From: Nyssa sinensis
Taxonomy: Eukaryota; Streptophyta; Magnoliopsida; Cornales; Nyssaceae
Assembly (NCBI GenBank): GCA_008638375.1
Contig: CM018032.1
Coordinates: 55,969,882-56,033,881, forward strand
Direction: 5' to 3'
Length of the DNA stretch: 64,000 nucleotides
Position numbers and translations under genes: made by a program. The notes beneath the pieces are model-generated. The model was not told the origin of the DNA. It searched no databases and was given only the letters and a program-made list of their open reading frames with translations. The first letter of the stretch is position 1. Each line of letters begins with the position of its first letter. Of the stretch, positions 22,197 to 34,358 are shown one piece after another.

Positions 22197-22740
22197 GGTT
22201 GTCTAACAGAGGCTAGGATCTATAATCCGCATGAAAAGAAGTTGGATTCTAGAACTGTAAGCGGGTACTTTATTGGTTACCCAGAAAAGTCCAAAGGGTA
22301 TAGGTTTTACTGTCCTAACCATAATACAAGAATTGTTGAAACCGAAAATGCCAGATTCCTTGAGAATGGTGAAATTAGTGGGAGTGATGTATAACGTAAT
22401 GTGGTCATCGAAGAAGTTCGAGTGCCTATCCCGATACCTATAACTTTAACGAAAATTGTTGTTTCTCTAGTTGTCGAACAGTATGATAACATTGAACAAC
22501 AATTTAGTGATCAATCACTTCATAATGAGAATGTCACCAACTAAACTAGTTGCAGAACAATCACAAGGAATAGCATTAAGGAGATCTCAAGGTGAAAGGA
22601 GATCAGCTATTTCATATGATTATTTGGTATATTTGCAAGAATCTGATTATGATTTACGGACAAGTAAAGATCTGGTTTCATTTTCACAAGCCATTGAAAG
22701 TAGTGATTCTAAAAAATGGATCAATGCTATAAATAATGAG
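22197..22740 (+). pseudogene. copia element 1 integrase C-terminus to reverse transcriptase linker
   Basis: This continues the pol frame in pieces (GYFIGYPEKSKGYRFYCPNH, RRSAISYDYLVYLQESDYDL, KKWINAINNELKSMEQNEV), the usual sequence between integrase and reverse transcriptase in this family, with an in-frame stop near 22392 and another at 22768. Confidence 0.75.
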
Positions 22741-23400
22741 TTGAAATCAATGGAACAAAATGAAGTTTAGGACGTCGTTGATTTGCCTAAAGGTTTTAAG
22801 ACAGACGGGTGTAAGTGGGTCTTTAAGACCAAACGCGACTATAATGGTAATATTGAACGATATAAAGCTAGACTTGTTGCAAAAGATTTCACTCAAAAGG
22901 GAGGTGTTGATTACAAAGAGACGTTCTCTCCTGTATCGAAGAAGGACTCTCTTAGGATCATAATGGCTCTGGTGGCTTATTTCGATTTGGAGTTACACCA
23001 AATGGATGTGAAAACTACTTTTCTGAATGAAAATTTAGATGAAGAGATTTATATGGATCAACATGAAGGTTTTTTGATTAAAAGAAAGGAGCATATGGTA
23101 TGCAAATTAAAGAAATCAATTTATGGACTTAAACAAGTTTCCAAATAATGGTATCTTAAGTTTAATAATACCATCACGTCATTTGGATTTAAGGAAAATA
23201 CTGTTGATCGGTGTATATATCTAAAGGTCAGTGGGAGCAAGTTTATTTTATTGGTTCTGTATGTTGACGATATATTGCTTGCCAGTGATGATCTTGGTTT
23301 ACTGAATGAAACCAAGAGATTTTTTTCTATAAACTTTGAAATGAAAGATATGGGTGAGGCAACTTCCGTGATAGGAATTGAAATATTTTCGTGATAGATC
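22741..23400 (+). pseudogene. copia element 1 reverse transcriptase
   Basis: RVT_2-type reverse transcriptase: CKWVFKTKRDYNGNIERYKA, ARLVAKDFTQKGGVDYKETF, LHQMDVKTTFLNENLDEEIY, KKSIYGLKQVSK, a stop at 23146-23148, then the catalytic YVDDILLASDD (YVDD at 23260-23271). Catalytic aspartates are kept, but stops make it inactive. It copies element RNA into cDNA in intact relatives. Confidence 0.9.
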
Positions 23401-24245
23401 ACGTGGATTGTTAGGGATTGTTTCAGAAGGGATATATCGATAGAGTTCTTGAAAGATTTCATATGGTTGAATGTGTGGCCACTCCTGCTCCTATTTGTAA
23501 AAGGGACTAAGTTCAGTGAAAATGATTATCCACAGAATGCATTAGAAAAAGAAAAGAATGGAAAATATTCCTTATGCATATGTTGTTGGAAGTTTGATGT
23601 ATGCTCAAACTTGTATAAGACCGGATATTAGTTTTGTAGTTGGAATGGTCGGGAGATATCAAAGTAATCCTGGAATGGAGCATTGGAAAGCTGCAAAGAA
23701 GGTTTTAAGATACCTGAAGGGAACAAGACACTATATGCTCACGTATCGAAGGTCTGATCAGTTGGAGGTGGTTGGTTACTCCGACTCAGATTTTGCTGGT
23801 TGTGTTGATAGTTGGAAGTCAACTTTTGGTTAATTGTTTTTATTAGCCGGAGGAGCAATATCATGGAAAAGCGCTAAATAGACTATCATAGCAGCATCTA
23901 CTATGGAAGCTGAATTTGTGGCATGCTTTGAGGCCACAGTTCATACGTTATGGCTACAGAATTTTGTCTCAGGACTTGGAGTTGTTGATAGCATTGCCAG
24001 GCCGCTGAGAATGTATTGTGATAATTCAGTAGTAGTTTTTTTTCTCCAAGAACGACCAATATTCTAGTGGCGCTAAGCACACGGAGCTCAAATATTTGGC
24101 TGTTAAGGAGGAAGTTCAGAAACAAACAGTGTTTATAGAACATATTAAGACTGAGTTCATGATTTCAAATCCTTTGACTAAAGGGTTAGCACTAAAGACA
24201 TTTAAGGAACATGTTGATCGCATGGGTTTTTATTGTAATCCTTGA
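23401..24245 (+). pseudogene. copia element 1 RNase H
   Basis: GRYQSNPGMEHWKAAKKVLR and YLKGTRHYMLTYR lead into RNase H with YSDSDFAGCVDSWKST, then ISWKSAK, STMEAEFVACFEA and MYCDNSVVV, and finally KHTELKYLAVKEEV with the conserved C-terminal FKEHVDRMG. Stops occur at 23830, 23878 and near 24065. The D-E-D residues of the catalytic core are recognisable. Confidence 0.85.
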
Positions 24246-24655
24246 GATATGTTTTGTGGATCTTTATGTTTTTGTTTTATAACATTTATAGTGATATCAC
24301 TAATTGTGTTTCTGATATTTTTCCTACTTACCATCAATTACGTAATTATATGAAGATAGATTATTGATGACATAAATCGTCTTTGACAAAGACATTATGG
24401 GAACATTATAGTTACTTCCTATTATGAATTATGATAAAGTGATTTGCTAGCATTGTAGTGCATGAAAGGAAAGATGTCCCTTTATTGATATTTACCGCCA
24501 TGACTCATGTTGGTAAGTTATTTAATTATGATATTATTGTAATCTCACTAAAGTGTGAATAAGTTAATGTTATGCATGCGCATATTATGTTTACCTTGTC
24601 AATCCAAATAAGTATCGTTCATATGGGCCAAGTAGAGAATGTTAAAATATGTCCC

Positions 24656-25948
24656 ATATGAAAGGGTAATATGGATATTATTTGGACTTAATGAAATTGG
24701 GTGGTTATTGGTTTTGGAAGAGTTACGCACGGTTACTTAATTAATGAGATATAATAGGGGAAGTGTTTTTCCTTTTTATTTACTTTTATGGGGAGTAAGA
24801 TAAGAATTTGATTTTAAGTAGGAATTGTCATCTTTCTACCCACATAATTTTAACCAGGTTTTCCCATAACATTCTGGCGGAAAAAGAAAAGGGGTTGAGT
24901 AAGAGAAATAATTTCTACAGGCTTTCTTCAAGAATGTTATTTTATTATGACTGATTTCAGTATGTTATTTATTTATTTATTCTTTTATTTTCGCATAAAA
25001 AATGATGATATAATTTTCATAATAGTTGAAAATTCATTATTTCTGAAATTTATTTTACAGGCGCCACCATTCTTTTCCCACTCTAAAAACCTCGGTTGTG
25101 CCCCATTCTCCTTCTTCCCCGCCCTGCCAAACTAGTCCTGAGAAAATGCCTACACTACTACTGATTGTCATGGGAATTGCACTGAATTGGTAACTTGCTA
25201 GCTAGCACCAGAAGGGTTGGACCTCCTTGTGTTTTTGTTATAAGTTGCTGAAATTTTGGACTGTAGACTATAGTCCAAACTGTACAAGCTGGTGGCCCAA
25301 GAAAATGTGGCCCAATATTATATATATATATATATATATATATGTTCATCCTGCATTTTCACAGATTATATGGATGATTCTTTTGATTTCTAAGGCATTC
25401 TCATTCCACTAACTTGGATTGAAGGCCATTCCTTTTAAACGTTTTACAGAGTAGTATCACGAAACATGAAGGCTGAATATAAGAAAATCACTATTTATAA
25501 CGGACAACAATCAACCAGTAAGAAAATAGTTTTTTTTTTTTTATATATTTATATAAAAAATCCAAGATGTCTCTAATGAGAACTTACAATCTTGCATATA
25601 TATATGATATTAGAAGTCCTAATTCGGTTAAAATAAAGAAATCTTATCTAAAATAGAAAATAATAAAAAATGAAAAAATAATTAATTTGAGGTAGGCGCA
25701 AATTTAAAAACTGATCTTGATTAATTATATTAATAATTTTCTTTTGCACTATGTTTTAAAATGTACACTACTCGTTGTAATGGGACTTGCACCGAAATGT
25801 CAAACTTGCCTAGCACAAGAAGGGTTGTTTAACTTGACCTCCTTTTGTTTTATTAGAAGCTGCTGAAAATATGAACTGTAAATTAATATCCAAACTATAA
25901 AAGCTTGACAGGTAATAAGGGAGTGCCTGTTATGGCCCAATAACATTA
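24656..25948. other. probable 3' LTR sequence and repeat-derived DNA
   Basis: No gene. The end of the putative 3' LTR of element 1 cannot be placed. Positions ~25140-25320 and ~25766-25950 are diverged direct repeats (AGAAGGGTTG, GACCTCCTT.TGTTTT, AGCTGCTGAAA, TGGCCCAATA). Positions ~25396-25712 are related to 15155-15520. A (TA)n run lies at 25319-25342. Confidence 0.5.
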
Positions 25949-26452
25949 ACAGTTCGTTTGGATAAGCAGGAGGGAAAAAAAAAAAGAAATGAGAGGATTA
26001 GTTACGAGGGAGAGGAAAGAAGAGAAGAGGAGAGGATAATCCCTTCTTTATGTTTGAATAACCAATAAAAGAAAAGAAGATGAAAGAATCCTTTCATCTT
26101 GTTTGGGAATGATAAAAGAGAGAAAGGAAATGAAAGAATTTTATATTATTTTACTATTATATCCTTGTTTGGATGCCCTACGATAGATGTGTTATTTTTA
26201 TTTTGGCTTTTATAATTTTAAGGGTAATATTAGTATTATTAAAAATTCATTAAATCATTGTTTCCTTTCCCTCCATTTCCTCCCTACTTTTGGAGGGTTA
26301 ACAAAATTGCTTAAATGAGGATTAAGCTCTCCCTTCCTCTCCCTCATTTTCTTTCCTAATTTTTAAAACAAACATGGTATAAGCTCCCCTTCCTTTCCTT
26401 TCCTTCCCTTCCCTTCCTTTCTTTCAATTCCTTCAATCCAAACATAGTGTAA
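25949..26452. mobile_element. MITE with GTTTGGAT-type inverted ends
   Basis: The left end CAGTTCGTTTGGATAAGCAG is mirrored by the right end, whose reverse complement is ACTATGTTTGGATTGAAGG. Inside, purine-rich (GGAGAGGAAAGAAGAGAAG) and pyrimidine-rich (CCTTTCCTTTCCTTCCC) flanks are complementary, so the element folds back. No reading frame. Probably hAT- or PIF-like; the target duplication is not clear. Confidence 0.6.
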
Positions 26453-26726
26453 TTCGAGATGAAATTCCATTAGAATATTTATTTATAATATTAATTCCTA
26501 TAATTTGAGGGTGTAAATCTAAGAAATCACACATAATTGTATCAGTTTCACAAATAAAAAAATAGAAATTGCCTTTATAAATTTTTTTTGTTACTTTCAA
26601 TTTTTTTGCCCCCTATATTAATGTTCTAAATCAGAGCACAATGCACTTAGGATCAATAAATAGGGGCTACTATTATGGTGGTTGGAGTTGAAGAGCGTGA
26701 TGGTGGTTGGGGTTGAAGAGGATTAG

Positions 26727-26945
26727 CCAAACAAAGGGTTTTGATATGACTTTGTGGAGCCAAACACTTCTACTGTAGGAAGAACATGTTTTACCAAACG
26801 TTATCATTGGTTTGTGGAGGGGAAAAGAGGGTTTTGATGCGACTTTGTGGAGCCAAACAAAGGGTTTTGAAACGACTACGTAGAGCCAAACAGTTCAATA
26901 AGACAAACCTCTTTTACCAAACGTTATCATTTGTTTGTGAAGGGA
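26727..26945. repeat. short tandem/interspersed repeat block
   Basis: CCAAACAAAGGGTTTTGA and GACTTTGTGGAGCCAAACA recur three times with variants, and ACCAAACGTTATCATTGTTTG twice with one change. There is no coding potential. Confidence 0.6.
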
Positions 26946-28245
26946 AATGAGACTCCGGATTTGTGGAACCCTTTTGCTTTCCTACTTTTAAATATACGTA
27001 CCTACAATCTGAATACATGTGCTAAATTCTCTCTCATGGTATCTTGTATGGTTCATATTTGTGTTGAAAAAATGTTATAATATAAATATGTTATTTTTGG
27101 TTATTAAGAGCTTGTTTGTAAAAGTTGTATAGAGACACTCTTCTCCTTATTAAAGAGATTGCAATTTCAAATCTTTTTAATTAAAAATATGTGATAATAT
27201 AGATATTTTATATTCGGTTATTAACCGAACTTGTTTATAAAATTGTATAGAGACATTCTTTTTTATTGATTAAAAAAAGTGTTATGATTAAATGTTATTG
27301 CATATACTTAAAAGAAGAAAAAAAAGACACTCCTCTTGGTTTAAAAAAAGTCTTATGTTTGATGTTATTGCATATACTTTAAGAAGAAAGGAAAAAAAAA
27401 GTGGGTTTTGTTTAATTCATGAATTTGAATAGGAAAAAAGAGAAAAAAAAATATTTTTTTTCATATTTTATTTTACTCAATTAAAATTCAAAAATCATAT
27501 TTTTCACATTGCCATTTTCTTTTCATTACTACATTCACGAATAAAATGAAGTCTTTATTTCTAATTTTAATTAAGAGAAGAAAATATAATAAAAAATTAA
27601 TTTAATTTCCCTTTTTCTTATTCAACACCAAATCCGAAAATTAGAAGGAGCATTAGCGGGAATTCTATCCCTCTCTCAATAATAATAATAATACTAAGGG
27701 ATCTGGATAGGGATAATTACATTAATCGCTCTTGAGTTATTTGATAATTATCGAGATAATTCCTGTGTTATCTTAAATTATATTGACATCCCATATGTGA
27801 TACTGACAATTATAAATTCTCCTTCATATGAAATTCTTTATTTTATTAGGTTTTTAGTTAATTTTTTATGACTAAAATACCCTTGCATAGTACATCGACA
27901 TTTCTTATCTTTTTGAAAAATTATAAGAGATGTTTCTATAATTATCAAATATAATATAAATATTTTTCAGAGCAAAATAGTAAGTTCATACTTTTTATTG
28001 ACGTCCATGTTTCAATAATTCTAACATAGCAAATTAGTGATAGTATAAGAAAAGTCTCTATATAATTGTAGGATGTCAAAGAACAATGATTATAATGATC
28101 ATGAAGAAGAAGAATATATATCCTAGAAAAGGCTCAAGGCCAAGGAAGAAAAACAGAAGATTGCTTGTGGTTTCTAAATATTAAATTTTGTATTAATGTC
28201 TCTTCAAAGAGGATTCAAATATTGGAAAGAAAAGAAATGATATTT

Positions 28246-28288
<43 letters not shown>

Positions 28289-28620
28289 TTTGGGTAAGTA
28301 TTCTCACTCTGTATTATATAAAAAAAGTTTCAATTTTATTTAAATAAAATTATATAAGTATCACCACTCGAGGATGTGATCGAAAGGTAAAAGATGTTAA
28401 GAATAAAATTAAAGTATCTCGAGTTCGAGTTTTATCTATACCGATCAGTTGACAGTTAGAATTTAAATAATAAATTCGACTTTAAAAAAAAGAGACTTAA
28501 TCTGATGTGCATAAGTTGACTAAAATACCCTCTCATCTATCTATGAAAAAAATTATATAAGTGCCTTTTAAGAAATGGTAGTGCCCCTCTATTTAAAATA
28601 AAACAGAGAAATTGTAAATG
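26946..28620. other. AT-rich intergenic DNA
   Basis: Repeated AT-rich words (GTTATTGCATATACTT.AAGAAG twice at ~27290-27390) and a (CT)n(AT)n microsatellite at 28248-28288. Positions 27730-27960 resemble one arm of the MITE at 29689 but lack the partner arm. No gene. Confidence 0.45.
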
Positions 28621-28783
28621 CCTGACTACCAGGGATATTAGCATTACAATTAATCAAATGTAAACGTGGAAGACCATTTGATCCACACACACAGAAAATG
28701 TAATTACCTGACTACCAGGGATATTAGCATTACAATTAATCAATGTAAACATCAAAGACCATTTGATCCACATACTTACACAC
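28621..28783. repeat. two tandem copies of an 86-bp unit
   Basis: CCTGACTACCAGGGATATTA, GCATTACAATTAATCAA, TGTAAAC and GACCATTTGATCCACA occur at 28621 and again at 28707 with only a few changes. Confidence 0.85.
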
Positions 28784-28799
28784 GCATTATATATGTATA

Positions 28800-28830
<31 letters not shown>

Positions 28831-28831
28831 T

Positions 28832-28920
28832 AGATGAGGCTAAATGCACTTTGAGTCTATGATGTATGAGTGAGAGTGCATGAGTATAAAAATATATTTT
28901 GCATTAATTGAAGTGCATTT

Positions 28921-28954
<34 letters not shown>

Positions 28955-29227
28955 TGAGGCTGACTGCACTTTCAGACTATGATGTATGAGTGAGAGTGCA
29001 TGAGTATAAAAATATATTTTGCATTAATTGAAGTGCATTTGGCATATATATGAGGCTGAATGCACTTTCAGACTATGATGTATGAGTGAGAGTGCGTGAG
29101 TATAAAAATATATTTTGCATTAATTGAAGTGCATTTGGCTCCGCCTTTTATATATATATATATATATGTATGTGCTCACTTGGCCGGATATATTTTGCAT
29201 TAATTGAAGTGCATTTGGCTCCACCTT
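28832..29227. repeat. tandem array of a ~95-bp unit joined by (TA)n runs
   Basis: Three near-identical units begin GATGAGGCT.A.TGCACTTT at about 28833, 28953 and 29050, each with GACTATGATGTATGAGTGAG and TTTTGCATTAATTGAAGTGC. A fourth, partial unit (29187-29226) keeps only the end. Units alternate with (TA)n blocks, suggesting spread by slippage or unequal exchange between the TA tracts. Confidence 0.85.
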
Positions 29228-29688
29228 ATATATATATATATGTATATATATATGTATGTATGTATGTGCTCACTTGGCCAGCCGGTTGATGATTGCAAAG
29301 AGACGACTCACGCAATGTCTTTAGACTGTCGGGTAGCTGGAAAACATTACAGTCAATCAGTCCCTGAGTGAAGATACTTGAGGCCATACTTTGATTCAAC
29401 GTGGACCTATGTGGTCCAGCTAAAAACCAAAGAAAAAGAAAAGAAAAGAAAAAGAAAAAGAAAAATGTCCTCTATATTATCTTTTTAGATTAAATTACAT
29501 TGATTTCTTTTAATTTATCCGACAAAATAAGAATCTCAATCAATGGCAAATTTAAAAATTAGTATTTATTCGCACCAAACAAAAAATATTTAGAAGACTA
29601 AAATTATATATATTAAATATTTTGGATGAAACTCTTATAAAAATTTAACAAAATCTGGAAAAAACTTAATTTTTAATATTTATTTTAG

Positions 29689-30212
29689 GATAAATAATGC
29701 TCATATCTCTTGAAGTTTATGATAATTGCTACTGATTCTCTCATAAAGTTTTTAAAATTATATTGATCTCTCATACTTTATAAAATAATATACAGATACC
29801 CTCGTTTCAGTCAATTTTTTTCTTCAAATGACAAAACTATCACTTTCATATTTTTTTTTTTCAATTTTTTAAATCTTGATCAATTCTATTTTCATTTTTT
29901 AAATAAATATTGATAAAAACCTTAAATTTATTTTTATATAAAATAAAAATCAGTTATTTACTTTAAATTTATTTTTAAATAAAAAATTAATTTTTTTTTT
30001 TAAAAAAAGTTAGAATAAATTGGTCAAAATTAGAAAAATACAAAAATAAATAAATAAAATGAACAGTTTCGTCATTTTGAGAAAATAAATTGACAGAAAG
30101 AAGGTATCTGTATATTATCTTGTAAAGTAGGGAATGTCAATCTAATTTCAAAAATCTCATGAGAGGTCAATGTAATTCTTATAAACCTCAGGGGACATTA
30201 GTATAATTTACT
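29689..30212. mobile_element. MITE with ~150-bp inverted repeats
   Basis: Left-arm words such as ATAATATACAGATACC, TCAATTTTTTTCTTCAAATG and ACAAAACTAT reappear in reverse complement on the right (GGTATCTGTATATTATCTTG, TTTTGAGAAAATAAATTGAC). Outer ends are ATAAATAATGCTC and GAGGGG..ATTAGTATAATTTAC. The centre is A/T-rich with no frame. A degenerate relative lies at 6720-7173. Superfamily not determined. Confidence 0.7.
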
Positions 30213-32022
30213 ATTTTTTTTATAAAAAAATTTATAACATGTTTGTTTCATAAAATAAATATGAGCATATGAAATACTTCTTAGTTAAGAATATATCTAT
30301 TAGATGGACAATAATGTTGTTTCCTCACTTAGGCAAATGTATAATTGTCCATTCAAATTAGACCATAACATAATATAAATATGTGAAAAATATTTTGAGG
30401 TGGTTTAGAGTTATAATTAATTAACTAAAATTAATTAATTACTCTACAGAATAACATAGATAGTGCTAATTTAATTTTTCAATTAATTAGACATAAATCA
30501 TTAATTAACTAAGTGTTCAAATAGTTATTTAAATATCAGATTTATAGTGTTATGACTAAGTGTTAAATTAAATCACAATAATAAGTACAAATATAAAGAG
30601 TACATCCAAGAGTACACAGATCTTATGTGAAAAAACCCTCTCAGAGAATAAAATTCACAATTGAAAGAGAGCGAACTTAGTATGAAAATTAATCAATACA
30701 AGAAATAACAAATCACTGATTACTAAATTGTTACTCTGCTTAGTAGTTTTACACCATTAGTTAATATTTCACGTAGTTCTTTACATAATATTTTTGTCTG
30801 CTAATTGCTCTTTCAAGTTAATCTATTCACAACAACCACTTTAACTACGATTTGATAACTTTCAAATCCCCATAACTAGTGCAGTGGTAATAAAAGTGTC
30901 CTAAGATACTCTCTTAAATGAAAAATCTTTACAATCACTTTTGTGAAGTAGAGATTATATGTAATCTAAATTATAAAATAGTAGTAGACAAGAATATAGA
31001 GTAGCTTATCTAGAATGCAAAACTTGCAAGTATTAATAAATAAATTACACGATATGTATTTATAGATAACCTTAAATCTAATTATATTCAAAATAAGAGA
31101 GCCAATCAAAATATCTAAAATCAATCACGCATTTAGACGAGAAAACCTTTTTTATTTGGATGCGACTTTTGTTCTGTTTAGACAGACTTCTACTGGTTTT
31201 GAAGCTTATTTCAATTAGACATTTTTAAATATATATTAAGCATCTTTTAAGCTAATAGTCAAAACTAAAAAAATATCTACCCTATGTTCAATTAAACATA
31301 AATTCCATGGAGACTCATGACATGAAAGACTAAATTCACACGTCGTACGAATATGCTTACCATGAATACATGATATGTAAGTGTGTTTATACCTTTCTTA
31401 TAATAGATTTGAAACAATAAATTATTATCAATAATGTTTATATTCAAAAGTACGAAGTTGTAATTTAAGTCTAGTATGATCAAGTCTTTAAGGAGACAAT
31501 TGACTAATGATGTAATGACAATGATACTTAATCTAAACTAAAAATTATAGCTTCAATAAAGACTTTTAGAATGAATTACTAACTCATATACTTGAGGACA
31601 GAAATTTCACAATTATTGTAACAGAAATTTTTCTTAAATATATATTTATTTGATCCCTAATTTTATTTACTACCGTCTAGGACATGAGATTTATCTAATA
31701 ATAAATTCATTTGAGTTCAAAAAGTGAGTTTGATTTGGATCTCAAAACCAAAATTATTCACTTATTTTTATAGTTTTGTTTGGCTTGTAAATGGAAAGAA
31801 TTAAGAAATAATTTTGCTAATATTTAATTTGTATTATTTAAATAAAATTACAAAATTTAAAATGGTTAAAATTATGTGTTATCTCTGAAATCTGACTTGC
31901 ACCTGGCCCGTTTATAATCCTCACATTCTTGGCTGGATTTTTGCGAGGCTTAGGTCATGGAGCGGAGAGGAGGGCCGATAGATTAGCATGACTTAAACAT
32001 TAGAAAACCCCTTGTGAGTCGT
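30213..32022. other. AT-rich intergenic DNA
   Basis: No coding signal, RNA gene or repeat that I recognise; only short low-complexity words. Confidence 0.45.
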
Positions 32023-32996
32023 GGGGATGGCAATGGGTTGGATTTGTGATGGGACCCTAGCCTTCTCCAGTCCCGACTCATAATTTTTTTTTTAAATCTG
32101 TTTAAATTTCGTGATAAATGAGAATGAGTCTCTATCGAAATTCTCATTTATTTTTAAACTTTTATTTATTTACTTATTTTATATAATTAATTATAATTAA
32201 CATATTTTAAACAAAACATCATACGCTGTTAAAATAAAAAAAAATATATGTTAATAGAGAATTAGAATGATATTATTTTCCTTTCTCAACTATATAACTC
32301 TATCAAGTTTGTATAAATTTTTAATGAGTAACCAAGACCGACTCTATATAATTGAAGGCCTAAAGCCATAAAGTGACCATTCTAAATGAGACATTTTTTA
32401 AAGTTACTATAATTTTTTTATATTGTTTCCTATATATATTATATTTACTTTTGTAATATGAAATTTAATTATTTTTCAACAAGAGAGAGGTATATATTGA
32501 ATGAAACTCTAATAATAAAATTTTTTAATATTTTTTTTTATCTAAATAGAAAGTAATAAATATTAGAGTACAATAAAAATAAAACTCTATTAATAAAATT
32601 AAGTGTTTTTTTTTGTAGAGTTGTATTTTTTTATTAATCTTAGACTTTTAATTTAATTATACTATAAATATATAAAATTTTTGATCTTTTTTGAGTTAGA
32701 ATTTTATTAACTTTAAACTTCTAATTTAATTATACTATACATAGATAAAATTTGGGGCATTATTTTTAAGTGAGACCTAAAGTGATTGCTTTATTGACTT
32801 TATGGTTGAGCCGACCTTGTAAGTAACAAAAAATATTATTATAAATATTGATTATGTAGCACAAAACTCATTTATTATTTTATTTTAGGATAATGCTTGG
32901 CTCCAAACCTAGGTAAGAGGAACCTCCTCCAATTCACATGTGTCACAATCTTAGTGAGCCACGTATAGTACTCACATGTATATCATGTGACTATTT

Positions 32997-34358
32997 TGTT
33001 AGGACTATTCGTCACATGTATTGGCTAATTTGTGAGACAAAATTGTCATTGAGTTGTAATGTTGATCAAGTTATTGAGTGTAGAGTCCTTAAGCCTTGTG
33101 ATCATTAAAGAACGTGTCTGGTTTCAGTTAAAGACTCTTATTTGCGCATGACTCTCACATACTCATATGGCGAAGCACTGGTAAGCATTCGGTAAGTTTG
33201 GATCGGATCTATCTCTCACACACACTTTCATACATTAAGTTTAACTTTCTATTTTAGTATGTGAAAGTGCTATAGTGTAATGGTTCTATGAATAATAATA
33301 ACTCACTTAACTCTGCCTAGTACTGAAAGATCGATTAAGTGGGTTATTATATGTCATTGACCTAAAACTGTAAAATTTTAGGTTTTTTTACAATATTCGT
33401 TTGAACGAATCATGAGTTCGTTTGCATGAATCATAAATTCGTTTGGACGAATATTCTAGTGAGGATTGTTGTATATTTTAACGAAATATTCGTTTGATCT
33501 TTCAATCAAACGAATTTTTCAGAAACTCATTCGCGGGACATTCGTTCGAATGAATGATACAATGAATTTTTCAATACATTTCATATCACATTTGTTCGAT
33601 AGTTCTTTCGAACTGAATTGAGGTTCGTGCGAATGAACACCCAATTCGTAGGAACGAATGTCACGCAGATCAATTTTGTAATTGGATTTAAACAATGTGA
33701 TTTCCTTCCCAACCTATCCTATACAAAGATTTGATCCCTAGTTCAGTGGGAAGACTTTTGGCTCCTATCAAAGAGAGTTTCTAAACTTTCCAAAATTTAT
33801 TTTCTTCTTCATATGCATATTGCACACATAGATCAAATCCTTCGAGAAAGAACCTAAATTCCATCTTCTATATTGTTCGTTTGAGTACAAGCTTGTGGAT
33901 TTTAAGTTTGTGCAATCGATAGAGTTTGAGATTGCGTGGAGTTCGCAATTGTGCTTGGATTGTCGTTTGTAGAGTTCGAAGCAATCAAATACACTTAAAG
34001 GGTAATTGAGGATTCAAGTTTGAGAAGATTCAGATTATCAACAAGACTTGAGGGACTAAGACTGAGTTGTAAAAAGTTTATAATCATCGAACCTCTTCTA
34101 GTGGATTCACATCTAGGGTTAGAACTCTAGGATTTTCCAAAGCATATTTAGTTGATCTGTAGCGGTTTCCTGGTTAACAAATTCGGTGTACTGTCTCTAT
34201 CTTTTTACTATTACTTTATTTATTGTTGTTATAGTTTATTATTGCATGTCACTGAATTTGTTTACATCCATAGCAAGTGAATTTGAACATAGTTAAACAA
34301 ATAAATTTTATTTGTTAGTGAGACCTATTCACCCCTCCTCTAGGTCTAATTCTTGACA
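32997..34358 (+). mobile_element. solo LTR nested in the MULE-type MITE
   Basis: Starts TGTTAGGAC and ends TTCTTGACA, about 1.36 kb, with the 3' block ACCTATTCACCCCTCCTCTAG typical of plant copia LTR ends. There is no primer site or second LTR. It lies between the two arms of the MITE, which shows order of insertion. The 5-bp flanks (TATTT and TTTAG) do not match, so the exact ends may be off by a few bases or have mutated. It contains an unusual cluster of TTCGTTTG/CGAA motifs (33390-33660). Confidence 0.6.
33390..33665 (+). repeat. cluster of TTCGTTTGAACGAA-like palindromes inside the solo LTR
   Basis: Repeated, partly palindromic words: ATTCGTTTGAACGAATCATG, GTTCGTTTGCATGAATCAT, ATTCGTTTGGACGAATATTC, ATTCGTTTGATC..CAAACGAATT, ACATTCGTTCGAATGAATG and GGAACGAATGTCACG. 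Spacing is irregular, 25-70 bp. It looks like an array of protein-binding sites in the U3 part of the LTR; the binding factor is unknown. Confidence 0.7.

Larger units (their letters stand above)
20160..24655 (+). mobile_element. decayed Ty1/copia retrotransposon (element 1)
   Basis: Domain order gag, protease, integrase, reverse transcriptase, RNase H is that of Ty1/copia. All domains are present but broken by at least six stops or frameshifts. A purine-rich AGTAGAGAA just before TGTTAAAATATG at 24640 may be the polypurine tract and start of the 3' LTR. No matching 5' LTR or target duplication is visible, so age by LTR comparison is not possible. The number of lesions says it is older than element 2 at 36 kb. 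Confidence 0.85.

Noticed and set aside
28165..28347. 60-codon open frame
   Set aside because: Mostly the translation of a (CT)n(TA)n microsatellite.
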